The translations under genes and the position numbers were made by a program. From Candidatus Uhrbacteria bacterium (GTDB taxonomy: Bacteria > Patescibacteriota > Patescibacteriia > 2-12-FULL-60-25), in assembly GCA_009691315.1 (NCBI GenBank), contig SICT01000069.1, positions 1 through 5,763 on the forward strand: DNA of 5,763 bases. Direction: 5' to 3'. The notes beneath the pieces were generated by a model. The model saw nothing but the letters and a program-made list of their open reading frames with translations. It did not search any database and was not told where the DNA came from. How positions within the stretch are numbered: the first letter of the stretch is position 1; every line of letters begins with the position of its first letter. This document shows positions 1 to 5,651 of the stretch, piece after piece.

Positions 1-24
1 CAAAAAACTGGTGAGTTCCCATTT

Positions 25-624
25 ATGAAAGATCCCATAAGAAAATTTCCACATATCATTGACATCGGTGGAGTGAAGGACTATTTGCGCAAAAAAGGCG
101 TACAAAATGTTGACAGCGATCCTGCGCGCTATCCAACGGAAGCCGAGTCACTTGACTGGGAAAAAATTTTAAGAAAAGATTTGGAAGAGGCGCGACGAGG
201 CAAGGACGAGGAACGACGTAATCATATCCGCGCGCTGCTCTATGGATTGACTTGGGAATTACACGGTCCGCCTGATCAAGAAAAACTCATCGGATATGTT
301 AGTCAGTTAGAACGGTGGATCCAAACAAGAGCAGACGCTCTATCCGGACGAGGATCGTCACCAGATGATAAAAAAGAATTTTTGGATGAATATCGTCCAG
401 TCATTCAAACGATTCGCAACGCTTTAGGAAACAATGTTTGTGGAGAAAACTCGCGTGGAGCGGTAGAGGCCATCGAACGATGTTCGGATCTCGCCTGGGA
501 AGGTCTCAAGCAGGACAGACCGGCAATTATCAAATTTCTGCGCCCTCTCCGGGATCAACTGTACTATCAATACGTCGATGGCACCTGGTGCGAGACGGCA
601 CCGAAACGAACGGCAACCGGCTAA
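25..624 (+). CDS. Hypothetical charged, mostly helical protein (possibly 5'-partial)
   Basis: I do not recognise this 199-residue protein. It is soluble-looking, with no signal peptide or membrane segment. Residues 42-70 are highly charged (many E, K and R) and likely form a long amphipathic helix. Residues 83-107 and 115-133 also look helical, separated by a polar GRGSSPDD turn at about 108-115. Three cysteines (139, 153, 189) show no metal-site spacing. The ATG at 25 is supported by a GGTGAG at 10-15, about nine bases upstream, which makes this one of the few genes here with a plausible ribosome site. However, the frame stays open to base 1 (eight more codons), so a start beyond the window cannot be excluded. 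Its TAA stop interlocks with the TAG stop of the convergent lipoprotein gene. The continuous frame and protein-like composition support a real gene; function is unknown. Confidence 0.7.
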   Translation: MKDPIRKFPHIIDIGGVKDYLRKKGVQNVDSDPARYPTEAESLDWEKILRKDLEEARRGKDEERRNHIRALLYGLTWELHGPPDQEKLIGYVSQLERWIQTRADALSGRGSSPDDKKEFLDEYRPVIQTIRNALGNNVCGENSRGAVEAIERCSDLAWEGLKQDRPAIIKFLRPLRDQLYYQYVDGTWCETAPKRTATG

Positions 625-1550
625 GGTTTCGCATCAAATTTTGCCACGTGAAAATTATGGAGTTGATATCCCAATGCGTTTTCGAGAGCGCTGAATCCTT
701 TTAAGATTCCGCCGCCGATAAATAACGGATTGATCGTCAATTTCAGAATCAACGGATTTTTTACATTATTCAACACCACAATTTCTCCATACGCGTTATG
801 CGCTTTAAAAGCGGAGACGGAAACAGCTTTTCCATTGATCGTGATCGGCCAAGCAATCGGATCGGCATCAAGGGTCAACAGGGTAGGATCCTTGCCAGAA
901 CTTACCGTCGAACTGGTTTTACGCAATGCCGCAATCAAATTTTTCACATAGGAAACATCGCTCACAAAACGTCGTGCCATATCATCTAGTGAACCAAACA
1001 AGAGGATCGTGTGACGAGTGTTGGTGAGTCCATTCCATGGTTCCGCGGCAATCCACAATCCACTCTTCGCGCGAGCCAGATGCACCGGCCCCGTCGTCCA
1101 ATAGGATGGGAGATAGATGGCATGTGCGGTGCCGAGATCAATTCCATTAATGGTTCCAGAGGTTGCGACATGCTCCGTGATCATCGCGGGTGGCGGCAAT
1201 GGATGGGTGCCCGTGGCTTGCGTCGTCAGATCCGTAAAATATTTTTGTCGTGCAACTTGTGATATACTCGTTTCCTGTTCAACACGAAGAGACCAAGACA
1301 GCGCCGCTTCCTGATGTGGCACAAACGATTCAATCTGTACTTGTCGCACGCCCTCTTTAGAGCGAGTCAGTACTTCGGTAAAATTGGATCCAACTCCCAA
1401 AATCGTTTGACGAACTTCAAATGTATCACCGGAAGAAAATTGCAAACGATTGGCCTGGGCTTCGGATCCAGCGGAAGAAGATCGTTGACAACCGAAACCA
1501 AAAAAAATGAGAGAGAGAAGCAACGAACTGAAAACGAATAAGGGCTTCAT
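621..1550 (-). CDS. Predicted secreted lipoprotein of unknown function
   Basis: The 309-residue product begins MKPLFVF, followed by a hydrophobic stretch (residues 4-20) and Cys21 in the context GFGC, then a Ser/Ala-rich spacer. This looks like a type II (lipoprotein) signal peptide, although the lipobox is loose: Gly at -3 instead of the usual Leu. The mature part is mostly beta-like with alternating hydrophobic residues. The last third contains an NPLILKLTINP segment (about 265-275) and an amphipathic stretch near LENALGYQ (289-296), but I cannot name a family. The ATG at 1550 was chosen because it places the signal peptide at the N-terminus; the in-frame TTG at 1652 would add 34 charged residues ahead of it. 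There is no clear Shine-Dalgarno. The gene is divergent from the antioxidant operon across 85 bp and convergent with the upstream hypothetical gene, overlapping it by four bases. It is probably anchored on the outer face of the membrane. Confidence 0.8.
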   Translation of the reverse strand: MKPLFVFSSLLLSLIFFGFGCQRSSSAGSEAQANRLQFSSGDTFEVRQTILGVGSNFTEVLTRSKEGVRQVQIESFVPHQEAALSWSLRVEQETSISQVARQKYFTDLTTQATGTHPLPPPAMITEHVATSGTINGIDLGTAHAIYLPSYWTTGPVHLARAKSGLWIAAEPWNGLTNTRHTILLFGSLDDMARRFVSDVSYVKNLIAALRKTSSTVSSGKDPTLLTLDADPIAWPITINGKAVSVSAFKAHNAYGEIVVLNNVKNPLILKLTINPLFIGGGILKGFSALENALGYQLHNFHVAKFDAKP

Positions 1551-1635
1551 AGGATCTATGATACTCGACCTGTAACGCCTTGACGAGCCACTGTCTCCAT
1601 GTCTCTCGTGACGTATACTATGTCTACCAAATTCT
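1551..1635. promoter_or_regulatory. Divergent promoter region, lipoprotein gene and antioxidant operon
   Basis: This 85-bp gap is the only place from which both the leftward lipoprotein gene and the rightward three-gene operon can be transcribed. It holds a TATACT -10-like hexamer on the plus strand (1614-1619). On the minus strand it has TATCAT (1563-1558), whose expected start point would fall almost on the lipoprotein ATG. Neither has a good -35 box. TGTCT occurs repeatedly across it and into the operon's first gene (1592, 1600, 1621, 1637), which could be an operator or chance. Confidence 0.6.
1614..1619 (+). promoter_or_regulatory. Candidate -10 element (TATACT) for the antioxidant operon
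   Basis: TATACT differs from the TATAAT consensus at one position and lies 16 bases before the ATG at 1636, giving a predicted 5' leader of only about 10 bases. No convincing -35 hexamer sits 16-18 bp upstream. The same hexamer forms the -10 of the glutaredoxin promoter in this window, which adds a little support. Confidence 0.4.
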
Positions 1636-1643
1636 ATGTCTAC
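1618..1643 (+). repeat. 10-bp direct repeat CTATGTCTAC (two copies, 16-bp period)
   Basis: CTATGTCTAC occurs at 1618-1627 and again at 1634-1643. The second copy contains the start codon of the peroxiredoxin gene (CT-ATG-TCT-AC). The first copy begins inside the candidate -10 box. It may be a short tandem duplication that created a decoy ATG, or a binding site. Two shorter TGTCTC units at 1592 and 1600 lie just upstream. Confidence 0.5.
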
Positions 1644-2091
1644 AGAACTCAAAATCGGTGATCGCGCCCCAGCTTTTCAAATGAAGGATGAAAAAGGCAA
1701 TGTGATGAAGCTCTCACAATTTCAAGGTAAGCAATGTGTGATACTCGTTTTTTATCCAGGCGACCTCACACCCGGATGCACCATGCAATTGTGTGCTATT
1801 CGTGATGATTGGAAAAAATTTCGTGAGATGAAAATTGCCGTCTATGGCGTGAATCACGCTGGCCCTGACTCACATCAAACTTTTATTAAAAAATATACTT
1901 TCCCCTTTCCCCTACTGATCGACAGCGGGAAAAAAGTCAGCACGAAATATGGCGCGATCAAACCGATGTTCAAAGCCTTCGTCATCAAACGCAGTGTGAT
2001 TGGGATTGATAAACAAGGCATCATTCGCTACCTCAAACGCGGCATGCCAAAAAATACAGAAATTCTTAAAGCTCTTCAATCATACGTTTAA
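1636..2091 (+). CDS. bcp: Peroxiredoxin, Bcp/PrxQ type
   Basis: This is a 151-residue thioredoxin-fold peroxidase that reduces hydrogen peroxide and organic hydroperoxides in the cytoplasm. The family signature is intact: P41-x3-T45-x2-C48 in FYPGDLTPGCT, with C48 the peroxidatic cysteine. C53 lies five residues later, the resolving-cysteine position of atypical 2-Cys Bcp proteins (C45 and C50 in E. coli Bcp). The conserved catalytic arginine is R119, in IKRSVIGIDKQG. Length is normal for Bcp (about 150 residues). The AhpC/TSA domain spans roughly residues 4-148. The ATG at 1636 is chosen because the mature fold begins at once (LKIGDRAPAF). There is no Shine-Dalgarno and the predicted leader is only about 10 bases. 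It is the first gene of a three-gene operon; the dismutase starts six bases after its stop. The likely electron donor is thioredoxin or a glutaredoxin. Family assignment is firm; exact substrate preference is not. Confidence 0.93.
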   Translation: MSTELKIGDRAPAFQMKDEKGNVMKLSQFQGKQCVILVFYPGDLTPGCTMQLCAIRDDWKKFREMKIAVYGVNHAGPDSHQTFIKKYTFPFPLLIDSGKKVSTKYGAIKPMFKAFVIKRSVIGIDKQGIIRYLKRGMPKNTEILKALQSYV

Positions 2092-2097
2092 CAACTC

Positions 2098-2712
2098 ATG
2101 ATACTTCCTATGATAAAATTTGAACCAAAACCCCTTCCCTTTAAAACGCTGACGGGCATCTCGGACAAAACCATGATGATTCATCATGATAAATTGTATG
2201 CTGGGTATGTCAGTAAGTTAAATGAAGTCAGAGAGAAGCTCATGGCCATGAATGAAACGGGTGCGGGACTCGATACGGCCAATCAAAGCTATTCAGATCT
2301 GCGTGCGCTCCGTGATGCAGAAACCTTTGCGGCCAACGGAGTCTATTTGCATGAATATTATTTCGACACGCTCGGTGGGGCCGGGCAAGCAACGGGGTCA
2401 CTCGTTGATGCACTGACTGAAAAATACGGCGCGCTCGAAAAATTTATGGCATTCTTTTCTGCGACCGGTATGGCTGTACGTGGCTGGGTCGTGTTGTGCT
2501 GGGATACGCAAGAAAAAAAATTAAAAATCTACGGATGCGATGTCCATAATCAAGGTGGGGTGTGGGGATGCTTACCAATTCTCGTGCTTGATGTCTATGA
2601 ACACGCCTACTTCATCGACTACGGTGCTGATCGCAAAACTTACATCGCCGACTGGTGGAAAAATTTAAATTGGGAAAAAGCTAACGAACTTTATTCACAA
2701 ACAATAAAATAA
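2098..2712 (+). CDS. Superoxide dismutase, divergent Fe/Mn family
   Basis: This 204-residue enzyme should convert superoxide to hydrogen peroxide and oxygen. All four metal ligands of the Fe/Mn family can be placed: H29 (IHHDK), H85 (LHEYYF), D165 and H169 (LDVYEHAYF). The gateway tyrosine is Y37 and the dimer-interface glutamate is E168 within YEHAY. The second shell differs from E. coli SodA: the KHHQTYV stretch is KLYAGYV, so SodA His30 and His31 become Leu33 and Tyr34, and the NH before the second ligand is LH. The loop before D165 is about eight residues shorter, with HNQGG in place of the SodA ANQDSP region; Q152 may be the outer-sphere glutamine. Metal preference cannot be decided. Two starts are possible, ATG at 2098 or 2110 (MIKFEPKPL). 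The second looks more like the family N-terminus, and neither has a Shine-Dalgarno. The gene sits between two peroxiredoxins, spaced six and one bases, so co-transcription is near certain. Confidence 0.92.
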   Translation: MILPMIKFEPKPLPFKTLTGISDKTMMIHHDKLYAGYVSKLNEVREKLMAMNETGAGLDTANQSYSDLRALRDAETFAANGVYLHEYYFDTLGGAGQATGSLVDALTEKYGALEKFMAFFSATGMAVRGWVVLCWDTQEKKLKIYGCDVHNQGGVWGCLPILVLDVYEHAYFIDYGADRKTYIADWWKNLNWEKANELYSQTIK

Positions 2713-2713
2713 T

Positions 2714-3244
2714 ATGATCCACATCGGAAAACCCGCGCCATCGTTTGAAAACGTTTTGGCGTATCAAAAAGGACAAAAAGATTTTATCAAAGTAAAACTC
2801 GCGGACTATAAAGGCAAATGGCTGGTGTTCTTCTTCTACCCACGCGATTTCACTTTTATCTGTCCAACAGAATTAAAAGGCTTTGCCAAACAAGCCGCAG
2901 ATTTTAAAAAATTGAATGCAGAGGTGCTCGCTTGTTCAACGGATTCTGAATGGAGTCACAAAAATTGGTTTGAACGAGATTTGGGAGATGTTGATTATCC
3001 CATTCTCGCCGACACCACACAAAAAATTTCGCGCGACTACGACGTGCTGAATGAAGACGACGGCTCAAGCGAGCGCGGCACGTTCATCATCGATCCAGAT
3101 GGGATGATGAAATACGCCCTGATCAGCGCTGGCTCTGTCGGCCGCTCGGTCAAAGAAACATTACGCGTACTCGAAGCATTGCAAACGGGTGAACGTTGTC
3201 CGATGGAATGGGGGCCTGGAATCGCAACCCTTGGGAAAGCCTAA
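2714..3244 (+). CDS. AhpC-type typical 2-Cys peroxiredoxin
   Basis: This 176-residue peroxidase removes hydrogen peroxide and alkyl hydroperoxides. The motif FYPRDFTFICPTE carries peroxidatic C50 with P43 and T47. The catalytic arginine is R121 (ERGTFIIDPDG), and C162 in RCPMEW is the C-terminal resolving cysteine that forms the inter-subunit disulfide. It therefore belongs to the AhpC/Prx1 group, unlike the Bcp-type peroxiredoxin two genes upstream. The tail after C162 is short (14 residues) and has no YF motif. The usual GGLG position reads GDVD (91-94), so it should be the robust kind that resists over-oxidation. The start follows the dismutase stop by one base with no Shine-Dalgarno, suggesting translational coupling. 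No ahpF is in the window, so the reductant may be thioredoxin reductase/thioredoxin or the neighbouring glutaredoxin. Its TAA stop interlocks with the TAG of the convergent glutaredoxin gene. Confidence 0.94.
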   Translation: MIHIGKPAPSFENVLAYQKGQKDFIKVKLADYKGKWLVFFFYPRDFTFICPTELKGFAKQAADFKKLNAEVLACSTDSEWSHKNWFERDLGDVDYPILADTTQKISRDYDVLNEDDGSSERGTFIIDPDGMMKYALISAGSVGRSVKETLRVLEALQTGERCPMEWGPGIATLGKA

Positions 3245-3495
3245 ACTGCCTGTTTCGCTTTTTGTTTTTGATGTAACGCTTCTTCCAGTGCGCTCTTGTT
3301 CCAGCCGACAATGATCGTGCCGTCGATATCGATCACGGGCACTCCCATCTGACCGGACAATTTCACCATATCATTGGCCGCACTCGCATTGTTAGCCACA
3401 TCAACATCACTAAACGAAATTTCCTGCTCCTTGAAATAGTCTTTTACAAGCTTGCAATACGGACAGGTCGGTGTGGAATAGATTTTAACGGTCAT
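3241..3495 (-). CDS. Small glutaredoxin, YruB/NrdH-like
   Basis: This 84-residue thioredoxin-fold dithiol oxidoreductase acts in the cytoplasm. The active site is C11-P-Y-C14 in YSTPTCPYCK, and the cis-proline loop is seen in GVPVIDIDG (about residues 51-59). The arrangement CPYC, then SGQMGVPVIDIDG, then a C-terminal VGW and helix, resembles YruB-family glutaredoxin-like proteins, which are also close to NrdH, the electron donor of ribonucleotide reductase. The ATG at 3495 is preferred over the in-frame TTG at 3507, because the fold begins directly (TVKIYST) and only four residues would be added. There is no Shine-Dalgarno. It has its own extended -10 promoter just after the aminopeptidase stop. 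Physically it faces the AhpC-like gene, overlapping by four bases at the stops. It could recycle one of the peroxiredoxins, but this is inferred from position only. Confidence 0.93.
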   Translation of the reverse strand: MTVKIYSTPTCPYCKLVKDYFKEQEISFSDVDVANNASAANDMVKLSGQMGVPVIDIDGTIIVGWNKSALEEALHQKQKAKQAV

Positions 3496-3522
3496 ACAAA
3501 TGAGCAAAAGCGAAGAAATTAA

Positions 3523-3531
3523 TTATCCACA
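3523..3531 (+). promoter_or_regulatory. Perfect DnaA-box match (TTATCCACA)
   Basis: TTATCCACA matches the strong DnaA-box consensus at all nine positions. It overlaps the downstream end of the glutaredoxin -10 element and the predicted transcription start, so a bound protein there would be expected to repress. It is the only such match I saw in the window, so this is not an origin cluster. It may be chance. Confidence 0.35.
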
Positions 3532-3539
3532 GTATAGCA
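3531..3539 (-). promoter_or_regulatory. Extended -10 promoter for the glutaredoxin gene
   Basis: The minus strand reads TGC-TATACT here, an extended -10 element (TGn directly before the hexamer) that needs little or no -35. It lies 35 bases upstream of the glutaredoxin ATG and immediately after the aminopeptidase stop codon. The predicted start point is near 3524, giving a leader of about 29 bases. The gene can thus be expressed apart from the upstream aminopeptidase. Confidence 0.55.
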
Positions 3540-3546
3540 CATCTGA

Positions 3547-5082
3547 TTACAACCCCTGTAGATATCTCGCCAAAAGCCTTACACCATAGCCTGTTCCCCC
3601 ATACGAAATGTCTGGTCGTGTTTCTTTTTCGGCATAAGCTGGGCCGGCGATATCTAGATGCGCCCACGGAATTTTGCCAACAAAATGCGAAAGAAAAAGT
3701 CCGGCGGTGATCGCGCCAGCACTGCGTCCGCCTCCAATATTTTTAATATCCGCAATTTTTGATTTAATCAGCTCTTGATAAGGTTGGAAGAGAGGTAACT
3801 CCCATAACCCCTCACCGGCTTCTTTCGCACTCGCCAACAATCGATCCGTCAATTTACGATCATTGGACATGATCGCGCTCAAGTCATCACCTAAAGCCAC
3901 AACGCATGCACCCGTCAGTGTCGCCAAATCAATCATGGCATCTGGTTTGAGTCCTGAAGCATAAGACAAGGCATCTGCTAAGGTCACGCGACCTTCTGCG
4001 TCTGTATTCAACACCTCAATAGTCGTCCCATTCATCGCTTTGACCACATCCCCCGGACGATAGGCCGTGCCAGATGGCATATTCTCAACCGCTAAAAAAA
4101 TCCCATGCACTTCGACATGCGGTGCGAGCTTAGGCAGAGCCTGAAACAATCCAATGACCGTCGCCGCACCCGCCATGTCACATTTCATCGCCATCATTCC
4201 GTCTGCCGGTTTAAGGGACAATCCACCCGAATCAAATGTTACCGCTTTGCCAATGATCACAATTTTTTTCTTAGATTTTTGTTTTGGACGATAAATTAAA
4301 TGCACGCCAACCGCTGGATGTTGGGAGCCCTGGGCGACCACAAGTGCCGCCCGCATGCCGAGTTTTTCCATTTTCGCCGCACTCAACATCTGTACAGAAA
4401 TCCGCCCTGCCCGTCTGGCAGGCGGGGAACCAGGTCGAGCCAACGATTGCGCCACTTCAGCAAGTCTAGACGGCGTCATTTCCATGGATGGTGTGTTGAC
4501 CAAATCACGTGCCAGCATAACTCCCTCGCTCAGGACCCGGGCCTCTGCCATCCCCCGCTCTCCTGCCACCACTTTGACTCGCTCCGTTTCACAAATCAGA
4601 ATTTCTCTCACTTCAAACTGTTCTTTCTTTTTAAAATTCACCCCTTTATAGGTGTGGAATCGATACGCCCCAAGCCACATCCCCTCTCCCAACGCCTGGG
4701 CCACATCTCGTGCTAATAATCCAGCGGTTCCGACTCCGTGCAGGATCGTCGTGACTCGTTCAGCTTTTGCTTCGCGACTACGACGGAGAATATGTGCGCC
4801 AATTTTACGCAGCGCATCAAGATCAAACGCGGATCGATCACCAAGCCCAATCAGCGCAATTTTTTTCGCCTTCATCTTCCCAAACGTCGGAAAAATTAAC
4901 CACTCTCCAAACTTCCCTTCAAAACGATCTTGTTTGATCGCTTGAGCGAGTGCACCCTCCAAACACTTGTTTAGCTCACCAACCACACCACCCGTGATCG
5001 TGGTGGATTGAAATAAACTAAGAACTAATAAATCGCAAGGCTGGTCAATCACCTGCGCTTGTTTGATAGAAATATTCATCAT
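3547..5082 (-). CDS. pepA: Leucyl aminopeptidase, M17 (PepA) family
   Basis: This 511-residue cytoplasmic two-metal exopeptidase removes N-terminal amino acids, especially leucine, from peptides. The N-terminal macro-like domain covers about residues 15-145 and the catalytic domain about 180-505. The active site is complete by comparison with E. coli PepA: metal ligands K279 and D284 (GKAVTFDSGG), D302 (KCDMAGAA), D361 and E363 (NTDAEGR), with catalytic K291 (LKPADG) and R365. Length is normal for the family (about 500). The linker at residues 217-227 carries an extra P/R/A/G-rich stretch, encoded by a hairpin-forming 24-mer, which makes it roughly 6-8 residues longer than in E. coli PepA. 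Two adjacent ATGs (5082, 5079) could start translation; AGGG lies about 11 bases upstream of the first. It follows the VKOR gene by 26 bases, probably in one transcript. Some PepA proteins also bind DNA in Xer recombination, but nothing here points to that. Confidence 0.96.
   Translation of the reverse strand: MMNISIKQAQVIDQPCDLLVLSLFQSTTITGGVVGELNKCLEGALAQAIKQDRFEGKFGEWLIFPTFGKMKAKKIALIGLGDRSAFDLDALRKIGAHILRRSREAKAERVTTILHGVGTAGLLARDVAQALGEGMWLGAYRFHTYKGVNFKKKEQFEVREILICETERVKVVAGERGMAEARVLSEGVMLARDLVNTPSMEMTPSRLAEVAQSLARPGSPPARRAGRISVQMLSAAKMEKLGMRAALVVAQGSQHPAVGVHLIYRPKQKSKKKIVIIGKAVTFDSGGLSLKPADGMMAMKCDMAGAATVIGLFQALPKLAPHVEVHGIFLAVENMPSGTAYRPGDVVKAMNGTTIEVLNTDAEGRVTLADALSYASGLKPDAMIDLATLTGACVVALGDDLSAIMSNDRKLTDRLLASAKEAGEGLWELPLFQPYQELIKSKIADIKNIGGGRSAGAITAGLFLSHFVGKIPWAHLDIAGPAYAEKETRPDISYGGTGYGVRLLARYLQGL
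4402..4425. repeat. 24-bp GC-rich hairpin element inside the aminopeptidase gene
   Basis: The sequence folds as CCGCC plus TGCC, loop CGTCT, GGCA plus GGCGG: a nine-base-pair stem with one bulged C and a five-base loop. It is exactly eight codons long, keeps the reading frame and contributes the PPARRAG-like peptide (about residues 219-227). It falls in the linker between the N-terminal and catalytic domains, where this protein is longer than E. coli PepA by about the same amount. It is much more GC-rich than the flanks. This resembles a small mobile palindromic element inserted in a tolerant site, like the palindromic elements of Rickettsia genes, but only one copy is in the window. Confidence 0.55.
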
Positions 5083-5108
5083 AGGCTCTTACCCTAACCA
5101 AAATTTAC

Positions 5109-5642
5109 TCAAAAGACAAGCAGATAAAAAGCTCCGGCAGCCAAAGGAAGAAAAAGGAATAAGATCAACAAATATTTTTGCAATTCCCACCGCGCCTTTT
5201 CCGGAGGCAATACTTCAGCGGAGTCAAAAGGGGTGAGCAATAAAAGAAATAGCGTTGCAAGCGCCGATAACTCACACCAAAAACAAAAGGCCTTCAAATC
5301 AAGCCATTGAACGAAAAAAAGAAAAACGGAAAAAAGAAATCCTGCGACAATCTCCCCCTGCTGAAGACGAAGCAAGAGCGAACGTTGTTTTTGTGTCGCG
5401 GATCGCAAAACACATACGGCGAAAATATCAGCAAAAAATAAGACTCCAAAAACGGGCATAGGGATGCCGAACACCCAGGCATATCGTGAGGCTCTCACCA
5501 CATCACAGCCATGCGTGATCAGACAACGAATCGGGCCACCGTTTACGTAGGTATACAGAAGATAGACCGAGACGAACAACCCAAATAAACTCACGATGGC
5601 CACGAGCAGGCGGATATAAGAAGAAGAAATCTTGTTGAACAT
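5109..5642 (-). CDS. VKOR-family (vitamin K epoxide reductase-like) membrane protein
   Basis: This 177-residue integral membrane protein likely oxidises a thiol partner (a DsbA-like protein) on the outer side and passes the electrons to quinone, the bacterial alternative to DsbB. About five membrane segments are visible: residues 10-32, 56-79, 98-114, 117-137 and 155-176. The VKOR signature is present: loop cysteines C40 and C46 (IRCLITHGCDVV), the conserved serine S52 before the YAWVFGIP segment, and the redox pair C120-x-x-C123 (AFCFWCE) at the membrane edge. No thioredoxin domain is fused, so a separate partner must exist outside the window. The ATG at 5642 gives the first membrane helix directly; no Shine-Dalgarno precedes it. 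It begins nine bases after the stop of the nuclease-like gene and is followed by pepA after 26 bases. It is the only gene here with a TGA stop. Substrates are unknown. Confidence 0.92.
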   Translation of the reverse strand: MFNKISSSYIRLLVAIVSLFGLFVSVYLLYTYVNGGPIRCLITHGCDVVRASRYAWVFGIPMPVFGVLFFADIFAVCVLRSATQKQRSLLLRLQQGEIVAGFLFSVFLFFVQWLDLKAFCFWCELSALATLFLLLLTPFDSAEVLPPEKARWELQKYLLILFLFLPLAAGAFYLLVF

Positions 5643-5651
5643 AAATAATGG

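Noticed and set aside
1551..1652. Longer N-terminus for the lipoprotein from the TTG at 1652.
   Set aside because: It would bury the signal peptide behind 34 charged residues and overlap the peroxiredoxin gene. The ATG at 1550 is far more plausible.
1620..1661. A 13-codon ORF beginning at ATG 1620 and overlapping the start of the Bcp-type gene, as a possible leader peptide.
   Set aside because: The ATG lies at the edge of the candidate -10 box, upstream of the predicted transcription start, and exists because of the 10-bp direct repeat. Nothing supports its translation.
3496..3507. TTG start at 3507 for the glutaredoxin.
   Set aside because: It would add only MLIC before the ATG at 3495, where the thioredoxin fold begins, and no ribosome site favours it.
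4105..4945. Several open frames on the plus strand opposite pepA.
   Set aside because: They are antisense to a gene with complete catalytic motifs, have low-complexity or Arg/Pro/Ser-rich products and match no family. They are shadow frames.
4984..5003. Inverted repeat CACCAC/GTGGTG inside the 5' part of pepA as a possible attenuator or binding site.
   Set aside because: The stem is only six pairs with a loop of about eight and encodes ordinary PepA residues (TITGGVV). It is expected by chance in coding sequence.
5094..5111. TGA at the VKOR end read as glycine (genetic code 25), extending the protein by five residues to a TAG.
   Set aside because: No gene in the window contains an internal UGA that would need recoding. 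The VKOR protein is already full length, so TGA is most simply a normal stop.
5294..5461. A-rich plus-strand stretch with open frames giving Lys/Arg-rich peptides opposite the VKOR gene.
   Set aside because: It is the complement of Phe/Leu codons in the VKOR membrane helices, which explains the composition.
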